31,340 nucleotides of DNA from JAMWCX01 sp964352425. GTDB taxonomy: Bacteria; Omnitrophota; Gorgyraeia; 2-01-FULL-45-10. Shown here one piece after another: positions 16,457 through 24,761 of this stretch. The notes under the pieces are model-generated. The model was not told the DNA's origin and did not search any database. It saw only the letters and a list, made by a program, of their open reading frames with translations. Within the stretch, counting starts at the first letter, position 1; each line of letters starts with the position of its first letter. The translations under genes and the position numbers were made by a program. The stretch lies in NCBI GenBank assembly GCA_964352425.1, contig CAYGRZ010000016.1, positions 1-31,340 on the forward strand, written 5' to 3'.

Positions 16457-18214
16457 GTGTCAAAAAGAACGGGACGGATAAGCGCGATAAACGGCAACAT
16501 GGTGAAGGTCGAGACCGACTCATTTATCGTGCAGAACGAGGTCGCCTACATCATACACGGCGAGGAGCGGCTCAAGGCGGAAGTGATCCGCGTCAGGGGC
16601 AACCACGCCGAGACGCAGGTGTATGAAAATACGGGCGGGCTGAAGATAGGCGAGCAGGTCGAGTTCACCGACGAGCTCTTGTCGGTCGAGCTGGGGCCCG
16701 GGCTGCTGGGCCAGATATACGACGGCCTGCAGAACCCTCTCCCGCAGCTTGCCGAGGAGTGCGGCTTTTTCCTGAAGCGCGGCGTCTACCTGAAGGCGCT
16801 GCAGGACCACAAGGAATGGGAATTCACCGCGCTCGTCAAGCAGGGCGACAGGGTGCGCGCCGGCGAGAGGCTCGGCTTCGTGCCCGAGAAGATTTTCAAG
16901 CACTATATCATGGCGCCGTTCGGGCTCCGGGGCGAACTCGAAGTCACGCACGTCGCGGCGCATGGCCGCTATAACCTGACCGTGCCGGTCGCGCGCCTTA
17001 AGGACGAAGCGGGGGCCCACCACGACGTCTATCTGAAACAGAACTGGCCCGTCAAGATACCGATCGCGGCGTATGCTGAAAAATTGAAACCCGCCAAAAC
17101 GCTCGTCACCAGGATGCGCCTTATCGATTCTCTCTTTCCTGTGGCGTTCGGCGGGACGTATTGCATACCGGGCCCGTTCGGGGCCGGCAAGACCGTCCTG
17201 CAGCAGCTCACAAGCCGCCATGCCGAGGCGGACATCGTGATCATCGCCGCCTGCGGCGAGCGCGCCGGCGAGGTCGTCGAGACGCTGAAGACGTTCCCGA
17301 CGATCATCGACCCGCGGACGGGCAGGGCCCTCATTGACAGGACGGTCATCATCTGCAATACGAGCTCCATGCCGGTCGCCGCGCGAGAGTCAAGCGTCTA
17401 CACCGCGGTCACAATAGCCGAATACTACCGCCAGATGAGGTTAAACGTCCTCCTGCTGGCGGACTCGACATCGCGCTGGGCGCAGGCGATGAGAGAGATG
17501 TCCGGCCGGCTCGAGGAGATCCCTGGGGAGGAGGCGTTCCCCGCCTATCTCGAATCGAGGATCGCCTCGTTCTATGAACGCGCCGGTATCGTGCGGTTCT
17601 ACGATAATTCCACCGGCTCGATCACGATCGGCGGCGCGGTGAGCCCGGCGGGCGGCAATTTCGAGGAGCCGGTGACGCAGGCTACACTGAAGGTCGTCGG
17701 CGCGTTCCACGGGCTCTCGCGCGAGCGCTCCGACGCGCGCAAGTATCCCGCCATAGACCCGCTCACGAGCTGGTCGAAATACAAAAGCTTTATCGACGAG
17801 AACCAGATGCGCGCCGGCCACGCGGCGCTGCGCAGGTCAAGCGACGTCGCCCAGATGATGAAGGTCATCGGCGAGGAAGGCACATCGACGGTCGATTATA
17901 TAGATTACCTGAAAGGCGAGTTCTTCGATTCGGTCTATCTCCAGCAGAACGCGTTCGACAGGGTCGATGAGGCGACGCCGGAGGACCGGCAGATATACAT
18001 GATGCATTTCATACACGTCCATGTGCTGGCCGCGCAGTTCGATTTCACGGACAAGGAGGGCGCGCTTAAATTCTTCCAGCTCCTGCGGCAGCTCTTCCGC
18101 GGCTGGAACTCCGCCGAATGGAAGAGCGACGAATTCGCCGCCATAGAAGGCGAGATCGCCTCTGCGCTGAAGACGCATGCGAGGCCGGGGCAGGAGAAGG
18201 TGGCCCATGCATAA
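16457..18214 (+). CDS. atpA: V-type ATP synthase catalytic subunit A
   Basis: The nucleotide-hydrolysing or -synthesising subunit of the A3B3 head. It has 585 residues. It contains the A-specific non-homologous insert and the V/A-type P-loop PGPFGAGKTVLQQL near residue 236-249, then ACGERAGEVVETL with the catalytic Glu, the Walker B LLLADSTSRWAQAMRE, and EAFPAYLESRIASFYERAG. The start is GTG 16457 with a good site AAGGAG (16444-16448). It overlaps atpB by 8 nt. The P-loop with F-G-A-G-K-T separates it from F-type beta subunits. Confidence 0.97.
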   Translation: MSKRTGRISAINGNMVKVETDSFIVQNEVAYIIHGEERLKAEVIRVRGNHAETQVYENTGGLKIGEQVEFTDELLSVELGPGLLGQIYDGLQNPLPQLAEECGFFLKRGVYLKALQDHKEWEFTALVKQGDRVRAGERLGFVPEKIFKHYIMAPFGLRGELEVTHVAAHGRYNLTVPVARLKDEAGAHHDVYLKQNWPVKIPIAAYAEKLKPAKTLVTRMRLIDSLFPVAFGGTYCIPGPFGAGKTVLQQLTSRHAEADIVIIAACGERAGEVVETLKTFPTIIDPRTGRALIDRTVIICNTSSMPVAARESSVYTAVTIAEYYRQMRLNVLLLADSTSRWAQAMREMSGRLEEIPGEEAFPAYLESRIASFYERAGIVRFYDNSTGSITIGGAVSPAGGNFEEPVTQATLKVVGAFHGLSRERSDARKYPAIDPLTSWSKYKSFIDENQMRAGHAALRRSSDVAQMMKVIGEEGTSTVDYIDYLKGEFFDSVYLQQNAFDRVDEATPEDRQIYMMHFIHVHVLAAQFDFTDKEGALKFFQLLRQLFRGWNSAEWKSDEFAAIEGEIASALKTHARPGQEKVAHA

Positions 18215-19508
18215 GGTCTATACCAACATACAGCAGATCGCCGGCGACGTCATCACGGTCGAGGCCCAGGACGTCGGCTACAACGAGATCGCCGAGATAC
18301 AGACCGGCCGCGGAATGTCGCTGGCACAGGTCATACGGATGGACGGTGGCAGGGTATCGCTCCAGATATTTGCCGGAAGCCGCGGCGTCTCGACGGGCGA
18401 CAAGGTGCGCTTCCTGGGCCATCCGATGCGCGTGGCGAGCGGCGCCAACCTGCTGGGGCGCATATTCAACGGCAGCGGCGTGCCGCTCGATAACGGGCCC
18501 GCGCTTTCCGAGAACATGATCGATATCGGCGGCCCGCCGGTCAATCCCACCAAGAGGATCATCCCCAACAAGATGGTGCGCACCGGTATCCCGATGATAG
18601 ACGTCTTCAATTCGCTCGTCGAATCACAGAAACTGCCCATTTTCTCCATAGCCGGAGAGCCGTATAATGATCTCCTGGCGAGGATAGCGATACAGGCGGA
18701 AGTGGATATCATCATCCTCGGCGGGATGGGCTTAAAACACGATGACTATCTCTTCTTCCGGGATATCCTGGAAGAGCACGGCGCGCTTCCGCGGTCGATA
18801 TTTTTCATCCATACGGCCTCAGATCCCACGGTCGAATGCCTCCTGGTGCCGGACTTAAGCCTCGCGGTGGCGGAGGACTTCGCCCTGGAAGGAAAGAAGG
18901 TCCTCGTGCTCCTGACCGACATGACGAACTTCTGCGATGCGCTGAAAGAGGTCGCGATCACGATGGAGCAGATACCGTCGAACAGGGGATACCCCGGAGA
19001 CCTCTACAGCCAGCTCGCGGCCAGGTATGAGAAGGCGGTCGATTTTGACACGGCCGGCTCGATCACGATCCTGGCTGCCACGACGATGCCCGGCGACGAC
19101 GTGACCCACCCGGTGCCCGATAACACCGGCTACATCACCGAAGGACAATTTTATCTGAAAGGCCGCGTCATAGAGCCGTTCGGGAGCTTAAGCCGCCTCA
19201 AGCAGCAGGTGAACGGCACAACGCGCGACGACCACAGGACGATCATGGACACGATGATCCAGCTCTTCGCCAGTTACCGCGAGACGCTCGAGAAGAGAGC
19301 GATGGGATTCCAGATGAGCACATGGGACAATAAACTTCTGCAATACGGGCGGCTTTTCGAAAAGCACATGATGTCGCTCGAGGTCAACCTGCCGCTCGAG
19401 AAGGCGCTGGACCTCGGGTGGAGCATACTGGCGGAATGTTTCACGCCGGAAGAGACGGGCATCAAGAAGACCCTCATCGAACAGTACTGGCCGAAGCGCC
19501 GGGAATAG
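18207..19508 (+). CDS. atpB: V-type ATP synthase subunit B
   Basis: The non-catalytic nucleotide-site subunit alternating with A. It has 433 residues. The N-terminal barrel is followed by GRIFNGSGVPLDNGP, RIIPNKMVRTGIPMIDVFNSL, PIFSIAGEPYNDLLARIA (where A subunits have a P-loop, B has none), LVLLTDMTNFCDALKEVA, RGYPGDLYSQLAARYEKA and TITILAATTMPGDDVTHPVPD. ATG 18207 lies 6 bp after SD GGAGAAGG; the longer open frame starting at 18177 is inside atpA and is rejected. The 8-nt overlap suggests coupled translation giving matched A and B. Confidence 0.97.
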   Translation: MHKVYTNIQQIAGDVITVEAQDVGYNEIAEIQTGRGMSLAQVIRMDGGRVSLQIFAGSRGVSTGDKVRFLGHPMRVASGANLLGRIFNGSGVPLDNGPALSENMIDIGGPPVNPTKRIIPNKMVRTGIPMIDVFNSLVESQKLPIFSIAGEPYNDLLARIAIQAEVDIIILGGMGLKHDDYLFFRDILEEHGALPRSIFFIHTASDPTVECLLVPDLSLAVAEDFALEGKKVLVLLTDMTNFCDALKEVAITMEQIPSNRGYPGDLYSQLAARYEKAVDFDTAGSITILAATTMPGDDVTHPVPDNTGYITEGQFYLKGRVIEPFGSLSRLKQQVNGTTRDDHRTIMDTMIQLFASYRETLEKRAMGFQMSTWDNKLLQYGRLFEKHMMSLEVNLPLEKALDLGWSILAECFTPEETGIKKTLIEQYWPKRRE

Positions 19509-19526
19509 AGCACCGGGAAGACCATT

Positions 19527-20150
19527 ATGGCAAATATCAAGTATACAAAGGGCGAGCTAAAGAGGCAGAGAGACGCGCTGCGGCAGTATCTGCGATATCT
19601 GCCGACCCTCCAGCTCAAGAAACAGCAGCTGCAATCCGAGATCCTGCACCAGGCAGCGCGCATCGAAGAGAGACGAGCGCAGGAGCATGCGAGGATCGGC
19701 GAAGCGGAAGTCTGGGCGGGCCTGTTGTCCGACGAGGCAGTTGACCTGCGGCCATGGATCGCTCCGCGCGGCGTCACCACCGACGCCAGGAATATCGCCG
19801 GCGTCGATATCCCGATATATAAGAGCACAGAGTTCGGCGAGGCGGAGTACGACCTCTTCCTGGTACCGCTCTGGGTGGACGCCGCGGTCGATGCGCTCAA
19901 GGCCATCATATCATTACGGCAGGAGCTCGAGGTCCTCCACAAGGGGATGGAGATACTTCGGCAGGAGCTGCGCACGACGACCCAGCGGGTGAACCTTTTC
20001 GAAAAGGTGAAGATCCCGGAGGCCGAGGAGGCCATCCGGCGCATCAAGATCCACATAGGCGACCAGATGACGAATGCCGTCGGCCGCTCGAAGATCGCCA
20101 AGAGGAAGATAGAGAAGGCCGTGCTGGTCGCGGAAGGGATCCTCACATGA
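19527..20150 (+). CDS. atpD: V-type ATP synthase subunit D (central shaft)
   Basis: The rotor shaft subunit, 207 residues and largely helical. The N-terminus IKYTKGELKRQRDALRQYLR and the C-terminal coiled-coil stretch RTTTQRVNLFEKVKIPEAEE are the family signatures of subunit D, where the antiparallel helices insert into the A3B3 cavity. ATG 19527 is 18 bp after atpB. Subunit F, which usually caps the shaft, has no gene nearby. The stop overlaps the atpI start (ATGA). Confidence 0.93.
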   Translation: MANIKYTKGELKRQRDALRQYLRYLPTLQLKKQQLQSEILHQAARIEERRAQEHARIGEAEVWAGLLSDEAVDLRPWIAPRGVTTDARNIAGVDIPIYKSTEFGEAEYDLFLVPLWVDAAVDALKAIISLRQELEVLHKGMEILRQELRTTTQRVNLFEKVKIPEAEEAIRRIKIHIGDQMTNAVGRSKIAKRKIEKAVLVAEGILT

Positions 20151-21901
20151 TCGTGCCGATGAAAAAAGCCGCCATCATTGTCCAGTCGAAGGACGCGGAA
20201 GGCGCAATTAAAAAGCTCCGCTCGATCGGCGCGCTGCACGTTGAAAATCAGCAGGCCCCCGGAGGCAAAGACATCAGCTCTCTCGGTGAAGACATCGCGA
20301 CGCTCGATAAGGTCGCGGGGATATTATCGGCGCCGGAGATGATAGGGACGAGCGGGCTCAAAAGCGCCAGGGCCTTGCCCGACTGGCGCTTTGCCGCACA
20401 GCATGTGCTGGACACAAGCGCCAGGATCGACCACCTCGAGGAATATGCGCGGACGCTCACGGGCTCCATAGCGGAATGGGAAGGGTGGGGCGATTTTGAC
20501 CCGGCCGGTATTGCCGCGCTCGCCTCCCGCGGTATTCGGATAAAACTCTACGAGATGCCATCGGACGAACTACAGGGCCTGCCACCGGATATCGTCGTGC
20601 GCAGGATAGACGCAGGCAAAGGGATGGTCCGGTGCGCGCTCATCTCGCGCGGCGAGATCGATATCCCGTACAAGGAAATACAGCCGCCGAAGACGGGCCT
20701 GAACGAGATGAAGGCGCGCCTGGCCGAGAACGCGGAGATCGTCAGGGCGCTCCATGACACGGTGCGCAAGCATACATGTTATCTCGAGCGGTTCATGCGT
20801 ATCAGGGATGCGTTCCGCAAAGAGCTGGAGCTCCACGAAGCGCTGCGCGGCATGGGGGCTTCCGGCGAGATAGCGTACCTTGTGGGCTATGTACCACATG
20901 ACCGCGTCGGCGCGCTGACCGCGGAGGTTCGGCGCCAGAAGTGGGGCATATCGGTCTTCGAACCGTCGGAAGAGGACATGGTCCCGACGTTTATCAGAAA
21001 TCCCCGGTGGGTCTCGATCATCAGCCCTATCTTCAGGCTGATCGAGATAGTCCCCGGCTACCGCGAGCTCGACATCAGCCCGGTCTTCCTCCTTGCCTTA
21101 AGCCTTTTCTTCGGCATGATCATAGGCGACGCGGGCTACGGCGCCCTCTACATACTGCTTACCTTTATTGCCCAGCGCAAGCTCGGTAAGAAGATGAAAG
21201 ACCACAAAGTCTTCTTCCTTTTCTATCTCTTCAGCGCATCCGCCGTCCTGTGGGGCCTCCTCACCGGGACGGTCTTCGGCCAGGAATGGTATCTGAAGGC
21301 CGGCATGAAGCCCCTCGTGCCGATCCTGAACGATACGAAGTTCCTGCAGGCATTCTGCTTCTTTATCGGGGCAGTTCACCTCAGTATCGCCCAGGCATGG
21401 CAGGGCCTGCGCAAACTCCCGTCGCTCACTGTCCTGGCGGACGCGGGGTGGATCTCGGTGATCTGGGCGGCCTTCTTCCTGGCGCGCATGCTCATCCTGG
21501 GTGACGCGCTGCCGGTATACACGCGCTGGCTCATCATCGGCGGCGTGACGCTGGTCGTGATCGGGACGAGCCCCCAGCGCAATATCCTGAAGATGATCGG
21601 GAGCGGGCTCGGGAATGTCGCGCTCAGTATCATGAACAATTTCACCGACGTTGTGTCGTACATCAGGCTCTTCGCGGTAGGGCTGGCAGGTGTTGCCATC
21701 GCCGACACGGTGAACACGCTCGCCGCCGAGGTCGGTAACCCCGTCGCGCAGGCCCTCATCCTTTTCGCCGGGCATACGATCAATATACTCCTCGGGCCGT
21801 TGTCGGTCCTGGTGCATGGCGTGAGGCTGAATGTACTCGAGTTCTCCGGCCACGTGGGCCTTACGTGGGGCGGCGTGCGGTATAAGCCGCTCGAAGAATA
21901 G
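20147..21901 (+). CDS. atpI: V-type ATP synthase subunit I (membrane stator)
   Basis: The a-subunit equivalent that forms the ion half-channels. It has 584 residues, a short form. The cytosolic N-terminal half (about 1-300) has helical arms that bind the peripheral stalk. From about residue 305 there are several hydrophobic helices: LDISPVFLLALSLFFGMIIG, GYGALYILLTFIA, FFLFYLFSASAVLWG and so on. The helix DVVSYIRLFAVGLAGVAIAD carries the essential Arg that faces the rotor carboxylate. The order D-I-K, with I immediately before the rotor subunit, is standard in this operon type. Confidence 0.94.
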   Translation: MIVPMKKAAIIVQSKDAEGAIKKLRSIGALHVENQQAPGGKDISSLGEDIATLDKVAGILSAPEMIGTSGLKSARALPDWRFAAQHVLDTSARIDHLEEYARTLTGSIAEWEGWGDFDPAGIAALASRGIRIKLYEMPSDELQGLPPDIVVRRIDAGKGMVRCALISRGEIDIPYKEIQPPKTGLNEMKARLAENAEIVRALHDTVRKHTCYLERFMRIRDAFRKELELHEALRGMGASGEIAYLVGYVPHDRVGALTAEVRRQKWGISVFEPSEEDMVPTFIRNPRWVSIISPIFRLIEIVPGYRELDISPVFLLALSLFFGMIIGDAGYGALYILLTFIAQRKLGKKMKDHKVFFLFYLFSASAVLWGLLTGTVFGQEWYLKAGMKPLVPILNDTKFLQAFCFFIGAVHLSIAQAWQGLRKLPSLTVLADAGWISVIWAAFFLARMLILGDALPVYTRWLIIGGVTLVVIGTSPQRNILKMIGSGLGNVALSIMNNFTDVVSYIRLFAVGLAGVAIADTVNTLAAEVGNPVAQALILFAGHTINILLGPLSVLVHGVRLNVLEFSGHVGLTWGGVRYKPLEE

Positions 21902-21923
21902 ATATTTACGAAAGGAGCAGTTC

Positions 21924-22382
21924 ATGGAACAGACTGTACTGACGCAGTTCAAGGATGCAGGCGCCATTATGGTGCTTGCGCTTTCCGCGCTCGGGTCCGG
22001 CGCCGGCGCCGGTATAGCCGGCATGGCGGCGATAGGGGCGTGGAAGAAGAATTTCATGCAGAATAAGACCGCCTCGTTCCTCCTCGTCGCGCTCACGGCG
22101 GCGCCGCTCACGCAGACGATCTACGGGTTCATCGTCATGAACAGGATGCTGTCGCTGACACTCGGCGGGCAGTACCTCTGGGGCGTCGGCCTCTTCGCGG
22201 GCGGGGCGATCGGGTTGTCGGCATACTGGCAGGGCAAATGCGCCGCGGTCGCGTGCGACGCGATGGGTGAGACGGGCAAGGGCTTCGGCAATTACATGGT
22301 CGTGCTGGGAATGACGGAGACGGTGGCGCTCCTCGTCATGGTCTTCACGATCGTCTTCCTGGGGAAACTGGCGGGAGTATAG
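21924..22382 (+). CDS. atpK: V-type ATP synthase subunit K (rotor ring)
   Basis: A proteolipid of the ion-translocating ring with two fused hairpins, four membrane helices and 152 residues. The Gly/Ala-rich helix LSALGSGAGAGIAGMAAIGA is followed by APLTQTIYGF, a second glycine helix ending in AYWQGKCAAVACDAMG, and the last helix VLGMTETVALLVMVF with the ion-binding Glu. Thr and Gln in LTQ, Gln in WQG and Glu in TET correspond to Thr64, Gln65, Gln110 and Glu139 of the Enterococcus hirae Na+ rotor, suggesting Na+ coupling. ATG 21924 has the clear ribosome site AAAGGAG; the longer open frame from 21831 is discarded. tRNA-Val follows 6 bp after the stop. Confidence 0.95.
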   Translation: MEQTVLTQFKDAGAIMVLALSALGSGAGAGIAGMAAIGAWKKNFMQNKTASFLLVALTAAPLTQTIYGFIVMNRMLSLTLGGQYLWGVGLFAGGAIGLSAYWQGKCAAVACDAMGETGKGFGNYMVVLGMTETVALLVMVFTIVFLGKLAGV

Positions 22383-22388
22383 AATTTC

Positions 22389-22463
22389 GGGCAGCTAGCT
22401 CAACGGTGGAGCAATCGGTTTACATCCGATAGGTTACAGGTTCGAGTCCTGTGCTGCCCACCA
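22389..22463 (+). tRNA. tRNA-Val(TAC)
   Basis: The acceptor GGGCAGC (22389-22395) pairs with GCTGCCC (22453-22459), discriminator A22460, CCA encoded at 22461-22463. The anticodon stem ATCGG/CCGAT closes TTTACAT, anticodon TAC. The T arm is ACAGG TTCGAGT CCTGT. It sits 6 bp after atpK and is probably co-transcribed. Its last 21 bases recur twice downstream. Confidence 0.95.
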
Positions 22464-22811
22464 TATTACGTGAGTCGGCGAGTGTTTTATAAGGTTCGCC
22501 GGGAGGACTCGAAGCCGGCGAGCGCCGAGCGAAGCGAGGAAAAGTCCTCTGGACGACAGCGAGCCGGCTGGCCAGGAGGCCGCCTGAGGCGGCCGGATGG
22601 CCGAGTCCTGTGCTGCCCACCATATTACGTGAGTCGGCGAGTGTTTTATAAGGTTCNNNNNNNNNNNNNNNNNNNNNNNNNNNNNNNNNNNNNNNNNNNN
22701 NNNNNNNNNNNNNNNNNNNNNNNNNNNNNNNNNNNNNNNNNNNNNNNNNNNNNNNNCTGGCCAGGAGGCCGCCTGAGGCGGCCGGATGGCCGAGTCCTGT
22801 GCTGCCCACCA
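22443..22811 (+). repeat. Tandem repeat of the tRNA-Val 3' end, interrupted by an assembly gap
   Basis: The 21-nt tail of tRNA-Val, T-loop through CCA (22443-22463), recurs at 22602-22622 and 22791-22811. The first two copies are 159 bp apart, and the flanking sequence repeats too: 36 bases after the second tail match those after the first, and 54 bases after the gap match the end of unit 1. Each unit carries a hairpin GGCCGCC/TGA/GGCGGCC (22578-22594 in unit 1) and a pair GAGGACT (22503-22509)/AGTCCTC (22543-22549). There is no gene here; the open frame read through it is an artefact. Confidence 0.9.
22657..22756. other. Scaffold gap of 100 N
   Basis: Exactly 100 ambiguous bases inside a tandem repeat. 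If only one unit spans the gap, the missing sequence should be 70 bp by comparison with unit 1; the true length would be 70 plus any multiple of 159. Confidence 0.99.
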
Positions 22812-22834
22812 GCTTTATTATCGAGCTAATCCAC

Positions 22835-23077
22835 ATGAAAATATGGATCCTCTATATTCTCCGATGTTCCGACAATTCCCTCTACAGCGGCATCACCACA
22901 GACCTTGAAAAACGATTGAAGTGCCACAACGATGGTAGGGCCTCAAAGTGCACACGGTCACGGTTGCCGGTGAAACTTGTGTATTCGAAGAGATATCGGA
23001 GCGAATCTACCGCGAGAAGGGAAGAGGCGAGGATCAAAAGCCTGCCGCGCAGTGAAAAATTAAAAATAATCAAGTAA
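22835..23077 (+). CDS. GIY-YIG domain protein (UPF0213/YhbQ-like)
   Basis: A small single-domain GIY-YIG nuclease-fold protein of 80 residues, the usual size for this family. It opens MKIWILYILRCSDNSLYSGI, where YIL and YSGI are the two halves of the motif (relaxed from GIY/YIG). Then come TTDLEKRLKCHNDGRASKCT with the conserved Arg and His, PVKLVYSKRY, and ARREEARIKSLPRSEK with the metal-site Glu. ATG 22835 gives the family N-terminus. The frame is open to a GTG at 22799 inside the tRNA-tail repeat, which is not a believable start. No clear ribosome site. The cellular role is not established for the family; DNA repair or nuclease activity has been proposed. Confidence 0.85.
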   Translation: MKIWILYILRCSDNSLYSGITTDLEKRLKCHNDGRASKCTRSRLPVKLVYSKRYRSESTARREEARIKSLPRSEKLKIIK

Positions 23078-23099
23078 CAACGAGCCCATACACACAAAC

Positions 23100-23134
23100 A
23101 AAAAGCCTCCTGCGTACTATGCAGGAGGCTTTTT
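23100..23134. terminator. Bidirectional intrinsic terminator
   Basis: AAAAAGCCTCCTGC (23100-23113), 7-nt loop, GCAGGAGGCTTTTT (23121-23134): a perfect 14-bp stem with A and T tracts on both sides. It lies between the convergent GIY-YIG gene (+) and the DEAD-box gene (-) and can serve both. Confidence 0.95.
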
Positions 23135-23147
23135 GTGTATGCTGTCT

Positions 23148-24515
23148 CTATCGCGGCGGGGTCGGCCCGTGCTGCTTCGGATGGTGCGAGAATTTCCCGA
23201 ACCGTTTCTGGCCGCCCGGCCTGTGGTGGCTGCGCTGGCTGCTCCCGCCGCCGTAGCTCTGCCGCCGTCCGCCGTGCGGTGGCCTGCTGTAGGCCGAATA
23301 CCCGGTTGGCCGGACAAAGGTCTCTTTCGGAAGATCGGGATGCTGTAGTACGGGCAGCGCCGTTTTGATCAGTTTTTCTATATTCTTGACGTCGGGGCCC
23401 TGGTCGGGCATCGCGAACGAAATCGCGCGGCCGGCCTTCCCGGCGCGCGCGGTGCGGCCGATGCGATGCACGTAATTCTCGGCGTCTTCCGGCAGGTCGT
23501 AATTAATAACGACCTCGATGTCCTTGACGTCGATCCCGCGCGCCGCGATATCGGTCGCGACGAGGATCCTGTATTTACCCGACTTGAACCCCTCGAGCGC
23601 CTCTCTGCGCTGGCCCAGCGAGCGGTCCGAATGGATCTCCGCCGCATTGTGGCCCATCGACCTGATGGCACTGGTGACCTTCTTCGCCCCGATCTTCGTC
23701 CGGGTGAAGAGCAGTACCGAGCCCTGGTACTGGTTGAGGATCTTATTGAGCAGCTGGCGCTTCGCGTCCCTGTTGACGACGAAAAGCTCCTGGATGACGC
23801 CTTCCACGGTCGTGCCCGACGGCGCGACCTCGACGTGGACGGGCAGCTTCATATGCTGCGCCGCTATCCTGATGACCTCCTGCGGTATCGTTGCCGAGAA
23901 GAGCATCGTCTGCCTGTTTTTCGGGATGTATCTGAGGATGCGCTCGATCTGCGGCAGAAATCCCATGTCGAGCATGCGGTCCGCCTCGTCGAGGACGAGG
24001 ATATGCACGTCTGCCAGGAGCACCGTACCCTGTTCAATATGGTCGACGAGCCTGCCCGGCGTCGCGATGATGACCCTGGGATTTTTCCTCAGGTCCTGCA
24101 ACTGCGGGCCCATCGGCGCGCCGCCTATCAGGACCACTGTTCTAATCGCGAATACAGGGGCGATCTTTCGGAAGGTCTCATCGACCTGTATGGCCAGCTC
24201 TCTGGTGGGAACGAGGACCAGGCAGCGTCCCTTGGTCTGGGCGAGGCGCTGGATGACGGGGATGGCGAACGCGAGCGTCTTGCCGGTGCCCGTCTGCGCG
24301 ACCCCTATGATATCCGTGCCCGCGATGCCGACGGGGATCGCCTTGTGCTGGATCGGTGTCGGGATCATGAATGACAGGCGATGCAGCACCTCGAGTATCT
24401 TCGGCGCGATGCCTAAGCCATAGAAAGACCCTCCCGGCTGCTGGGGTGCCCCCTGCGGCGCTTGCTGCGCCGCCCCTTTCGGTGCAACGTTTTCAGGTTC
24501 AAAATGCCATGCCAC
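23148..24515 (-). CDS. DEAD-box RNA helicase (RhlE-like)
   Basis: An ATP-dependent RNA unwinding enzyme, likely for structured mRNA or ribosome assembly in the cold. It has 455 residues. The motifs are in order: Q motif FMIPTPIQHKAIPVG, motif I AQTGTGKT, Ia PTRELAIQ, Ib TPGRLVDH, II DEAD, III SAT, IV VLLFTRTKIGAKK, V ATDIAARGIDV, VI YVHRIGRTARAG. A short Gln/Pro/Ala-rich N-terminal segment precedes the core. The last 60 or so residues are Gly/Ser/Arg/His-rich (GGRRQSYGGGSSQRSHHRPG), a typical RNA-binding tail. The start is GTG (complement of 24513-24515). It is 6 bp downstream of the cold-shock gene, clearly one operon. Confidence 0.95.
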   Translation of the reverse strand: MAWHFEPENVAPKGAAQQAPQGAPQQPGGSFYGLGIAPKILEVLHRLSFMIPTPIQHKAIPVGIAGTDIIGVAQTGTGKTLAFAIPVIQRLAQTKGRCLVLVPTRELAIQVDETFRKIAPVFAIRTVVLIGGAPMGPQLQDLRKNPRVIIATPGRLVDHIEQGTVLLADVHILVLDEADRMLDMGFLPQIERILRYIPKNRQTMLFSATIPQEVIRIAAQHMKLPVHVEVAPSGTTVEGVIQELFVVNRDAKRQLLNKILNQYQGSVLLFTRTKIGAKKVTSAIRSMGHNAAEIHSDRSLGQRREALEGFKSGKYRILVATDIAARGIDVKDIEVVINYDLPEDAENYVHRIGRTARAGKAGRAISFAMPDQGPDVKNIEKLIKTALPVLQHPDLPKETFVRPTGYSAYSRPPHGGRRQSYGGGSSQRSHHRPGGQKRFGKFSHHPKQHGPTPPR

Positions 24516-24521
24516 AATAAC

Positions 24522-24728
24522 CTACCCCTGCACCACGCGGATGTTTTGAGCGCGCGGTCCCTTATCCGATGTCTCAACCTCAAACTCCACCTGCTGGTCT
24601 TCGTTCAGCGCGGTAAACGCCACTTCGACCAGGCCCGACTGGTGAAAGAACACTTCCCGCCCATCGGTATCGGATATGAAACCGAACCCGCGGTCGCGGA
24701 CTATCTTCTTTATCTTCCCCTTGTGCAT
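24522..24728 (-). CDS. Cold-shock domain protein (CspA family)
   Basis: A 68-residue OB-fold nucleic-acid chaperone that melts RNA secondary structure. RNP1 is DRGFGFIS and RNP2 is REVFFHQSG; the end GPRAQNIRVVQG is typical. The N-terminus MHKGKIKKIVRDRG lacks the usual Trp (K-W-F) that many Csp proteins have at this place, having KIKKIV instead. The ATG at 24728 (minus strand) follows a consensus ribosome site GGAGG. It is first gene of an operon with the DEAD-box helicase; the pairing suggests joint RNA remodelling. The leader of about 100 nt contains a hairpin with T tract (see the attenuator at 24762-24804). Confidence 0.93.
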   Translation of the reverse strand: MHKGKIKKIVRDRGFGFISDTDGREVFFHQSGLVEVAFTALNEDQQVEFEVETSDKGPRAQNIRVVQG

Positions 24729-24761
24729 TGCAATGCCTCCTTTTTGATATCAGACCGCCTT

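Noticed and set aside
22799..22834. Upstream GTG start for the GIY-YIG gene
   Set aside because: It lies in the tRNA-tail repeat; the family N-terminus begins at ATG 22835.
22420..22836. ORFs on both strands through the tRNA-Val tail repeat (STGLEPVTYRM-type ends)
   Set aside because: Antisense tRNA and repeat sequence, including the N run; no real protein.
23466..24423. Plus-strand ORFs of about 300 codons opposite the DEAD-box gene
   Set aside because: Antisense shadows of a gene with every helicase motif intact.
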